Shown in pieces: positions 26,310 through 33,319 of a DNA stretch of 64,000 bases. How positions within the stretch are numbered: position 1 is the first letter of the stretch; every line of letters starts with the position of its first letter. The notes under the pieces were generated by a model that saw only the letters and a list, made by a program, of their open reading frames with translations, did no database searches and had not been told where the DNA came from. A program made the translations under genes and the position numbers. The DNA is from Streptomyces sp. XM4193. GTDB taxonomy: Bacteria > Actinomycetota > Actinomycetes > Streptomycetales > Streptomycetaceae. The stretch covers positions 248,001-312,000 of the forward strand of contig NZ_JALLGK010000007.1 in NCBI RefSeq assembly GCF_023072595.1, written 5' to 3'.

Positions 26310-27551
26310 TCAGGTGCCGAGTGCGCCCGGCGCATGCCCCTGTTCGGCGCCGCTGCTGCTCTCGCGGCGGCTGGAGCCGGGCCCGTACCAGTCCAGGCAG
26401 ACGACGGTGGCGTCGTCGATGATGTGGCCGCCGGTCGCCTCCCGCAGCGCGCGGGCGAGGAAGCGGACGGCCTCGCGGGGGTGCAGCTGCGCGTCCCGCT
26501 CCAGCAGAGCCGGCAGGTCCAGAGCCTCGGTGTTGCGCTCGGTCACGCCGTCCGTGAACAGCAGCAGCCGGTCGCCGGGGTCCAGATCGACCACCTGCGT
26601 CCGGTATTCGCCGCTCCAGGGAGAGCCGAAGGGGAGGTCGACCTCCGGCTCGATCTCCTGCGACCTGCCGTCGCGCAGGCGCAGTGGCCACGGATGGCCG
26701 GCGTTGACCATGCGCACGCCGCCGGTGGTCAGGTCGACGCGCAGCAGCAGTCCGGTGGCGGTGGCGTCCGGCCTGTGGTCCAGGAGGGCCCGGTGGGCGG
26801 CACGGGCCTGTTCGGCCAAGGTGGCACCGGAGCGGCGGGACTGGCGCAGAGCGCCTGTCACCAGGGTGGCGAGCAGGGCGGCGTCCTCGTTGTGGCCCAT
26901 GGCATCGGTCACGGCCACGTGCAGGGTGCCCTCGTCGAGGCTGAAGTCGTAGGTGTCTCCCGCGACTTCGGCGGACGGCTCCAGCGCGGCGGCGACCGTT
27001 GCCTGCCCCGCCTCCACGGTCAGCGCCGGAGGCAGGAGGTTCTGCTGGATCTCGGCGGCCAGGGTGGGGGTCACGCTGCGGCGGCCCCACTCGTACAGGT
27101 CGGTGAAGCGGCGGTTGCTCGTCACCACGTACGCCAGCGCGTGAGCGGCCTGCGCGATGTACAGCTCGTCCTGGGTGCTCGGTCTGCCGGGCATCAGCAA
27201 CTCCAGCACCCCGATGGAGTCGCCGCGGGCGGTCACCGGGGCCACCGCCCGACTCATCTCCCCGCCGCCGCCCGCAACGGCCTCGGGAACGACGCGCAGG
27301 CTCTGGGCACGGATCACCTCGTCGTACAGGGTTCCGCGCAACGACTCGGGGCTGCCGTCCGTGTGCCTGTTCGCCCACGCCGCCGGCAGCCGCCAGGCCA
27401 CATTGCCCCCGACGTCGGTGATCAGGAAGCACACTTCGGTGGCCCGGAGCTGCTCGGCCAGCAGGCCGGCGACCACCAGCACCGAGTCGACCGGCGGCGC
27501 CTCCTCCACCGCCGCCAGCAACCGCGCCATGCTCGTCGAGGTCCCGCTCAT
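26310..27551 (-). CDS. GAF-domain SpoIIE-type PP2C protein phosphatase
   Basis: This 413-residue signalling phosphatase has a GAF-like sensor in residues about 20-155 (SVLVVAGLLAEQLRATEVCFL; APVTARGDSIGVLELL). A SpoIIE/RsbU phosphatase domain follows (about 185-390) with metal sites AEVAGDTYDF, VTDAMGHNEDAALLA, RLLLFTDGVTE and HIIDDATVVCL. Such proteins usually dephosphorylate anti-anti-sigma factors; no sigma or anti-sigma gene is nearby, so its partner is elsewhere. The first aspartate region reads GDTYD rather than GGDWYD, but the Asp is kept. It is divergent from the carboxylate-amine ligase gene. Confidence 0.9.
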   Translation of the reverse strand: MSGTSTSMARLLAAVEEAPPVDSVLVVAGLLAEQLRATEVCFLITDVGGNVAWRLPAAWANRHTDGSPESLRGTLYDEVIRAQSLRVVPEAVAGGGGEMSRAVAPVTARGDSIGVLELLMPGRPSTQDELYIAQAAHALAYVVTSNRRFTDLYEWGRRSVTPTLAAEIQQNLLPPALTVEAGQATVAAALEPSAEVAGDTYDFSLDEGTLHVAVTDAMGHNEDAALLATLVTGALRQSRRSGATLAEQARAAHRALLDHRPDATATGLLLRVDLTTGGVRMVNAGHPWPLRLRDGRSQEIEPEVDLPFGSPWSGEYRTQVVDLDPGDRLLLFTDGVTERNTEALDLPALLERDAQLHPREAVRFLARALREATGGHIIDDATVVCLDWYGPGSSRRESSSGAEQGHAPGALGT

Positions 27552-28008
27552 CCCCGCGCCACCTCCTCAGACGGAACCGCGGCCCGCGGACGACGTCACG
27601 AGTGGGGTCGCCGCACGACGCCCGCAGGCACTCCGTGGCGTGTACATCGTCCCAACTCCGCGGAGAAGCCGCACGGGCGCGGAGCAGGTCGCGCCCGTGC
27701 GGGACTCCCGGTGGACGAGCACGGGTGGGTTGGGTGGGAACCGCCGCTCCTCGCACTCTCCTGTTTCTTCCGCCTTCCCGGCGGGCACCCGGCGTGCGCA
27801 GAAGGCCGCACTGCCTCGGGCCCGGGGCCGTCGGCAGCGGCGACGTCGGCCTCGAGCCCGCACCAACACGCGGCAGAGCCGGTACCGAGGGAGGCACGCG
27901 TCCGATGACCGCATCGAGCACGAGCACTGGTGTGCCGTACCGGGGCCGAGGTCCACACGGCCCCGGTCCGCGCTGGGCGCACGGTCCCGGTCCGCACAGG
28001 ACGGCGCA
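27552..28008. other. Long divergent intergenic region with a strong inverted repeat
   Basis: About 460 bases between the phosphatase and ligase genes. Frames within it look non-coding. It should contain two promoters; the only striking element is the 13-bp inverted repeat listed separately. Confidence 0.5.
27669..27702. promoter_or_regulatory. Perfect 13-bp inverted repeat between divergent genes
   Basis: CCGCACGGGCGCG and its exact complement are separated by GAGCAGGT. Its position upstream of two divergent genes argues against a simple terminator and makes an operator or RNA leader structure worth considering. Confidence 0.4.
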
Positions 28009-29223
28009 ATGACAACCGCGGGCTCGGCCGCGGCCCCGGCAGCGGTTACGGCAGGAAGCCCGACGCTCGGCGTCGAGGAGGAGTTCTTGCTGGTGGACCG
28101 GGAGACCGGTCGGCCCTGCGGGAAGGCGCCGGAGGTGCTGGAGTTGGTGGGGCGGGCCGGCGGCGACCCGGCCCGCTACCAACCGGAGCTGCTGACCAGC
28201 CAGGTGGAGTCGACCACGGCCGTCTGCGAGGACATCGCCGAGGCAGCCGGGCAGCTGTGGGACAACAGACGTGCCCTGGCGGAGGCCGCACGGAGTGCGG
28301 GAGCGGCACTGCTTCCCTCCGCCACCGCCCCGTTCCCCGGTGGCCGGGTGCCGTTGAGCGCGGGTGCGCGCTTTCGGCGCATCCACTCCGCTCACCGCGA
28401 GGTGGTCGCCGACTACCAGGTGTGCGGTTGCCACATCCATGTCGGTGTGCCGGACACGGAGACGGCCGTGCAGGTCGTGGACCGGGTGCGCCCGTGGCTG
28501 CCGACTCTGCTCGCGCTGTCCGCGAACTCTCCGTACCACCTCGGCAGGGACACCGGTTTCGTCTCCTGGCGCCTGCTCGAACAGGCGCGGCTGCCCGGCT
28601 CGGGCGTCCCTCCGCTGTTCGGCTCGGCCGCCGGCCACCGGGAGGAGGTCGCGCGCCTGGCTGCGTACGGATGCCTCGTGGACGAACGGATGAGCTTCTG
28701 GTTGGTTCGGCCCTCCCCCGCCTGGCCGACCGTGGAGTTCCGTGTCGCGGACACCGCGGCATCGGTGGACGAGGCCGTACTTCAGGCAGCGCTCGCCCGG
28801 GCCCTGGTCACCACCGCGCACATCGCCGCGCAGGAGGGACGGCCGCCGGCCGACTTCGGCGCCCAGACGGCCGCCGCCGCGGTGTGGGCCGCCGCCCGGC
28901 ACGGCTTGCGGGGAGCGGGGGTCGACCCGTGGGCGGCTCGCCCGGTGCCCGCCCAGGAGCTGGTGGAACGCCTCCTCGCCGAGGTCGACCAGGCGCTGCG
29001 GGTGAGCGGCGACCAGAAGTGGGTTGTCGGCGCGGTCGAAGAGCTCCTGGCTCGCGGCACGGGCGCGGAACGGCAGCTGCGCGCCGGCGCCCGGGGGCGG
29101 CGGGCCCTGATGACGCAGCTCAACCGGGAGCTGCTCCGGCCCGTGACCGGTGCGCCGGCGGTCACGGCCCCGGCGGGGACCGCACCCGTACGACGTCCGC
29201 ACCCGAAGGGAGACCGCACATGA
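28009..29223 (+). CDS. Carboxylate-amine ligase of the glutamate-cysteine ligase 2 (YbdK) family
   Basis: This ATP-dependent ligase of 404 residues joins a carboxylate (classically glutamate gamma-carboxyl) to an amine. The GCS2 signatures are LGVEEEFLLVDRETG, PELLTSQVESTT, VCGCHIHVGVPDTE, LSANSPYHLGRDTGF and PTVEFRVADTA. Actinomycetes make mycothiol rather than glutathione, so the true product is probably not gamma-glutamylcysteine. The ATG start has AGGA upstream and gives a normal N-terminus. It overlaps the diiron-enzyme gene by four bases (ATGA), so the two are coupled. Confidence 0.9.
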   Translation: MTTAGSAAAPAAVTAGSPTLGVEEEFLLVDRETGRPCGKAPEVLELVGRAGGDPARYQPELLTSQVESTTAVCEDIAEAAGQLWDNRRALAEAARSAGAALLPSATAPFPGGRVPLSAGARFRRIHSAHREVVADYQVCGCHIHVGVPDTETAVQVVDRVRPWLPTLLALSANSPYHLGRDTGFVSWRLLEQARLPGSGVPPLFGSAAGHREEVARLAAYGCLVDERMSFWLVRPSPAWPTVEFRVADTAASVDEAVLQAALARALVTTAHIAAQEGRPPADFGAQTAAAAVWAAARHGLRGAGVDPWAARPVPAQELVERLLAEVDQALRVSGDQKWVVGAVEELLARGTGAERQLRAGARGRRALMTQLNRELLRPVTGAPAVTAPAGTAPVRRPHPKGDRT

Positions 29224-30260
29224 CCACCCTCACCGACCCCGCCCCGCCCAAGGCCGCGCTGCCGCCGGCCCGTGGGCCGCTGTCGTCCGCAGTGCTCTCG
29301 ACACTGACCGGCGAACCCCGCGTCGGCGCAACCGCACTGCCCAGCCCGGCCGGCGCCGAACCGTTCGGCGACGACCTTCAACTGGCCCTGCTGCTCTGCT
29401 ACGAGCTGCACTACCAGGGCCTTCCCGGAGTGCCGGACCAGTGGGAGTGGGACCCCGAGCTGCTGCGCTTCCGCGGCGAGGTGGAGGCGGTGTTCCTGAC
29501 GGGGCTCCGGGCCCGTCTGCCGGAGGGCGACGACGTGTCGGCCGTGGTGGAGGAACTGCTCGTGGAGCCGATCGGCGGTGGCGGCCCGTCCCGACACCTC
29601 GCCAGACGCGGTGAGTGGTGGCAGATGCAGGAGTTCCTGGCGCACCGCTCCGTCTACCACCTCAAGGAGGCCGATCCGCACGCCTGGGTCATCCCCCGTC
29701 TGCGGGGGCGGGCCAAGGCCGCACTGGTGGCAGTGGAGTACGACGAGTTCGGCGGCGGTCACGCCGAGCGCGCACACTCCCGGCTCTACACCGACCTCCT
29801 GGAGGGCGCGGGGCTCGACCCCGGCTATCTGCGCTATCTGCCGCACGTACCCGCGCCGACCCTGGCCTGGGTCAACCTGATGTCGCTCCTCGGTCTGCAC
29901 CGGTCGCTGCGCGGCGCGCTGGTGGGCCACTTCGCCGCCGCCGAGATCACCACCGCCCCGAGCGCCCGGCGGATGGTCAACGCACTGCGGCGCTTCGGCG
30001 CCGACAAGGCATGTGTGCACTTCTACGCCGAGCACATCGAGGCCGACGCCGTCCACGAACAGGTGATGCGGCACGAGGTGATCGACGATCTCCTCACCCA
30101 GGAGCCCGCGCTCGCTCCCGACGTGGTGTTCGGGATACGCGCCGCCGAGCTGGTCGAGGACGACTTCGCCCGCCATCTCAACCACGCCTGGGAGCAGGGC
30201 AGTTCGTCACTGCGGGTCCCGCTGCCCGGCTCCCTCCCCGTACCGCTTCCCGCCGACTGA
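29220..30260 (+). CDS. Iron-containing redox enzyme, haem-oxygenase-like diiron fold
   Basis: This 346-residue protein is of the haem-oxygenase-like diiron oxygenase/oxidase type. Metal-ligand-like patterns occur in order on helices: WWQMQEFLAHRSVYHLKEADPH, then VEYDEFGGGHAERAH, then VHFYAEHIEADAVHEQ. These are the E...ExxH-type spacings expected for a labile di-iron site. Relatives oxidise amino acids or fatty acids, but this subgroup has no proven reaction that I know of. It is translationally coupled to the upstream carboxylate-amine ligase and converges on a CDGSH iron-sulfur protein, suggesting a ligase/oxidase/electron-carrier set. Confidence 0.82.
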   Translation: MTTLTDPAPPKAALPPARGPLSSAVLSTLTGEPRVGATALPSPAGAEPFGDDLQLALLLCYELHYQGLPGVPDQWEWDPELLRFRGEVEAVFLTGLRARLPEGDDVSAVVEELLVEPIGGGGPSRHLARRGEWWQMQEFLAHRSVYHLKEADPHAWVIPRLRGRAKAALVAVEYDEFGGGHAERAHSRLYTDLLEGAGLDPGYLRYLPHVPAPTLAWVNLMSLLGLHRSLRGALVGHFAAAEITTAPSARRMVNALRRFGADKACVHFYAEHIEADAVHEQVMRHEVIDDLLTQEPALAPDVVFGIRAAELVEDDFARHLNHAWEQGSSSLRVPLPGSLPVPLPAD

Positions 30261-30320
30261 GCCGCAACCGGCACCGGTCCGAAATCCCGTCCGGGCGGCG
30301 CCGGTCCGGTCCCACGCCGA

Positions 30321-30782
30321 TCAGGTCGCGTCGGCGGCGGGGCCGGCTCGTCGCTGCCGACGACGGTGGCTGGTGTCGCACCAGGGGTAGCAGGCGCTCC
30401 TACGGCACATGCAGATCGCCACCAGAAAACGGTCGGAGCGGGCAGTGCCGCCGTCCGGCAGGCGCACCTCCACCGGCCCCTCCACCAACGCCGGACCTCC
30501 CGGTTCGGTGCGGACCCGCCTGCCTTCGGACGCACACACCGGCACCGGGTCCGCCTGCGGCCCCCCGGACACCTCCCACACCGCAGGCACGTCCCGCGCC
30601 CCGGGTCCGTTCTGCTCCTCTGGCGCGGACCGCGGCTCGGACGGCTCCTCGGGTGCGGGCCGATCGACGGGTACGGGCTGCCCGGCAGGGACGTCGGAGC
30701 CTGCGGGACACCTCGCGGGCCCGTTCGGCTCCGCAGGCGGCAGCGCGCTCTGCCCCTGGCCCTCGGTGGGGTTGGTCGGCAC
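30321..30782 (-). CDS. CDGSH-type iron-sulfur domain protein
   Basis: This 153-residue protein has about 75 residues of Pro/Glu/Ala-rich low complexity first. A C-terminal domain follows with VPVCASEGRRV, then the 2Fe-2S signature CMCRRSACYPWCDTSHRR: three cysteines and one histidine, with Thr in place of the usual Gly of CDGSH. It is expected to carry a labile [2Fe-2S] cluster for electron or cluster transfer. It is convergent with the diiron enzyme gene 60 bases away, and the pairing of these families is a repeated actinobacterial neighbourhood in my recollection. It is just downstream of a decayed hydrolase gene on the same strand. Confidence 0.85.
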   Translation of the reverse strand: MPTNPTEGQGQSALPPAEPNGPARCPAGSDVPAGQPVPVDRPAPEEPSEPRSAPEEQNGPGARDVPAVWEVSGGPQADPVPVCASEGRRVRTEPGGPALVEGPVEVRLPDGGTARSDRFLVAICMCRRSACYPWCDTSHRRRQRRAGPAADAT

Positions 30783-30785
30783 GGA

Positions 30786-31352
30786 TCACCACCCGTTCTC
30801 GGCGCGTCCAAGGGTCATCGCCCCGGCCGCCGCTTCCGCGGCCTCGGGTACGTCGGCCAGCAGGTCGGAGGCGGTCTGCCTGGCACACCCACCCGGCGGT
30901 CGCAGCAGAGACATCTGCCCCGGGTCCCCCGCATCCATGAAGTCAAACGGCAGGGCGCCCCTGCCGCCGCCACGGAGCGGACCATTACCTCGCGACCGTT
31001 GGCCGGACAGCCCGACCCGCGACAGTCCGGTGACGCCGCACAGCGAACGTGCACACGCACCGGCCCCGCGAAAATCGCACGCCGGGGTATGCGCGACCAT
31101 CCAGGGTGCACGCCGGCTCGCCGCCGCTCGGACGGGTGCACGGGTGCCGCCAGGCTCCTCGGGGCCGCCTTGCGCACACTCGATCAACTCCCCGTGGTGT
31201 GAACGCCGTCGGCCGAACTCGTCGTTGACGTGGACGAAGGAAACGTTCGCGCGGCGTGCCTGCTCCAGCAGCTCGACAATCCCGGGCAGCGCCCTGCGCA
31301 CCGAGGCGTGCAGAGCATCCGCACCCAGGTGGTCATAGGTGTCGATCAACAC
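30786..31352 (-). pseudogene. Degraded isochorismatase-like cysteine hydrolase
   Basis: The first 65 residues match the isochorismatase-like hydrolase fold (LVLIDTYDH, then LPGIVELLEQARRANVSFVHVNDEF and SHHGELIE). After that the reading frame becomes Arg/Gly-rich and the expected catalytic Lys (VxKxxxSAF) and Cys (GxxTxxC) motifs cannot be found intact in any frame. The N-terminus also lacks a normal start: the frame reads ...ARQALVLIDTYDH with only a GTG within the strand. I interpret it as a truncated, drifted pseudogene rather than a new protein. It lies next to tRNA-Pro. Confidence 0.6.
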
Positions 31353-31624
31353 CAGGGCCTGCCGGGCTGTCGGGATTCACACGCCGGCGATGTTCTCGAC
31401 GGAGGTTCCCGCCGCTTGGCAGGCTCTCCGAGGCTCCGGGCGCCTCACCGCCGGCTCGGGAGAGCATCTCCCGACCCACGTTCGGCTCTTGATCGTTCTG
31501 CTTGCCGCACCCCCGCCCGTACCGCTGTTGAGCGGCCCCGACGCTGTGCGCGAGCACCCCCGGAAGTGAGGTATTGTTCTCGTGCACGGCCGGTCAGGGG
31601 CAGAGCCCAGGACCGGAGCAGCAC

Positions 31625-31698
<74 letters not shown>

Positions 31699-31706
31699 CG
31701 GTGATC

Positions 31707-31739
31707 AGAAGCCCTTTGCGATCTTCGCAGAGGGCTTCT
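31707..31739 (+). terminator. Terminator hairpin after tRNA-Pro
   Basis: AGAAGCCCT pairs with AGGGCTTCT, and inner TGCGA pairs with TCGCA around TCT, giving a 14-bp stem with one internal mismatch. It stands directly after the tRNA gene. Confidence 0.75.
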
Positions 31740-31842
31740 GGCGTGAGTGAGTGACATTGCCCCGTCGTTCACACGGCTCCTGGCGCTCCGACTGCAGCGC
31801 GATCGGGATCTGCGCGCGCAGGGGTGTCCTACGCTGGCCTTC

Positions 31843-32220
31843 ATGATCGCCAAGCTGCAGTGTGTGGTGCTGGACTGTGCGGATGTCGTCGAGCTGTCCC
31901 GGTTCTACCAGTCGCTTCTCGGCGGTGTGGTGAACCAGCCGGATCCGCGGTGGTCGGTCGACGACGACTGGGCGACGCTCCACACCGACAGTGGGTTTGT
32001 GCTGTCCTTCCAACGCGTGCAGGACCATCAGCCGCCGAGGTGGCTGGACCCTGCTCGCCCCCAGCAGTTCCACCTCGACCTGGGGGTCGAGGACCTGGAT
32101 CAGGCCCAGCAGGACGTCCTCGAACGTGGCGCCACACTGCTCGACGAGGGTGACGGCGCTCGGAGTTGGCGCATCTTCGCGGACCCGGCAGGCCACCCGT
32201 TCTGTCTCGTACGGGACTGA
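31843..32220 (+). CDS. VOC-superfamily protein
   Basis: This 125-residue VOC protein has KLQCVVLDCADVVELSRFYQSLLG in module 1, then HLDLGVEDLDQAQQDVLERGA and FADPAGHPFCLV in module 2. These C-terminal signatures are typical of PhnB/glyoxalase-like resistance or unknown-substrate proteins. TACGCT lies seven bases before the ATG and no ribosome site is present, which fits a leaderless transcript. It is separated from tRNA-Pro by the tRNA terminator. Confidence 0.85.
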   Translation: MIAKLQCVVLDCADVVELSRFYQSLLGGVVNQPDPRWSVDDDWATLHTDSGFVLSFQRVQDHQPPRWLDPARPQQFHLDLGVEDLDQAQQDVLERGATLLDEGDGARSWRIFADPAGHPFCLVRD

Positions 32221-32568
32221 CCGGCAGCCCGAAGTGGCGCAGACACCTCGGACCGTCGTGAGTTGTGCGGACGCCGATCGATGCGGTGGCCGCGGGCCGC
32301 AGCGCCGCATCCAGCCCGACGGCGGGGAGTGTGCGAGGGCTTGGTGAGCCTCGGGTTCCACAGCTGGAGTTGAGAGGTGATCAGGGCCGTTCGGCGGCTC
32401 TCGGTCCGGCGTATGACGGGCAGTTGTCACAGCGGACGAGGCCCCGCCATCCGTCGGTTGTCGCCGGGGTGCCGCGTGGTTCGGATAGCCGGCGGGGGCA
32501 GTGGTGGGGGCGATCGTTGCCCGGTGTGGCATACACCGGCCGGGCGGGCGCAGCCACAGACTGTCCGC
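32221..32568. other. Intergenic region, no gene seen
   Basis: About 350 bases of lower coding character between the VOC gene and a small conserved gene. No hairpin, repeat or RNA gene was recognised. Confidence 0.45.
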
Positions 32569-32814
32569 ATGGCAACTTTGGTCACCGTGTTCCCGCCGGA
32601 CTCCGACGGGCGCCGCCGGGTGACGTGCGCGGGCGAGGAACTGGGGCGGGCCGGCAGCCTCTACGAGGTGATGGACCTGCTGAACGGGGCGGGGCTCAAC
32701 GCCGCCGCCACCGCCTTCGAGGACACGGACATCTTCGACTGGCAGGGCGGCGGCCCCTACGCGTGGGCGCCGGCCGCTCCACCCGAACGGGGCGGCACCT
32801 CACAAGAGGGGTGA
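32569..32814 (+). CDS. Small conserved hypothetical protein
   Basis: This 81-residue acidic protein begins TLVTVFPPDSDGRRRV and contains SLYEVMDLLNGAGLNAA, then FDWQGGGPYAWAP and a Pro/Glu-rich tail. I recall similar short proteins in many Streptomyces but no assigned function. The ATG was chosen because coding character starts there. There is no clear ribosome site; CAGACT, a weak -10-like match, lies six bases upstream. Confidence 0.6.
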   Translation: MATLVTVFPPDSDGRRRVTCAGEELGRAGSLYEVMDLLNGAGLNAAATAFEDTDIFDWQGGGPYAWAPAAPPERGGTSQEG

Positions 32815-33319
32815 ACAGTTCCGCAAGCCGCCAGCCGTCCCGTGCCGCGCTGTTGCGCGGTCGAGCCGTGTACTGCCACGGTCGGTCGACCCTCTGAGCA
32901 GCGGCCTCACGGGGCAACGCAGGGTGGGCGCCGCGTGCCCGGCATGTTCCCACAGCGTCGAGAAGGGGCCGGAGCCTCGCCCCCGACGCCCACCCGTACG
33001 TGACATGTGGTGAAGGGTGAGCCGGGTTTCCCGATCAGCGGGCAGGAACGTCGAGCCGTCCGACGGGGACGAGGGCACTCTGCCTGACCGCAGGGGCGGC
33101 GCCCCGTGCGAGCCGGCGCTCCTCGGCGCACATCTGACGCTTCGGCTGCGAGCCGCACATCGACCGGTGCCGGTGGCGGGCGGGGAGTCGAGGCAAAAAG
33201 AAAGTCGCGGATGAATTTGACATCCACGACTCGATTCAGCGTATATTCAATGTTTCATTTGCCTGCGATCGGCACATTGATTAATGCGCTGGAGTCAGCC
33301 TAACTCGGCGGGAGCGGAA
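32815..33319. other. Intergenic region upstream of the HelD-type gene
   Basis: About 500 bases; the first 370 are GC-rich without recognised features. The last 130 are unusually AT-rich for this genome and contain a near-consensus promoter. Confidence 0.5.
33217..33247 (+). promoter_or_regulatory. Near-consensus housekeeping promoter of the HelD-type gene
   Basis: A perfect -35 TTGACA is followed after 19 bases (18 if read as GTATAT) by TATATT. This is very close to the primary-sigma consensus and exceptional in a 70+% GC chromosome. The predicted leader is about 65 bases long and AT-rich, with imperfect dyad CATTGATTAATG at 33274-33285. Confidence 0.65.

Noticed and set aside
26146..29202. 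A 1018-codon minus-strand open frame through the ligase and phosphatase region
   Set aside because: Arg/Gly/Pro-rich antisense translation produced by high GC; the opposite and shifted frames contain conserved families.
28009..29223. Glutathione biosynthesis (GshA) function
   Set aside because: Actinomycetes normally use mycothiol and the gene is coupled to a diiron enzyme, not gshB. Only family membership is supported.
33284..33319. ATG at 33284 as start of the HelD-type protein
   Set aside because: It lacks a ribosome site, whereas the TTG at 33320 has GGGAG five bases upstream and begins at the conserved coiled segment.
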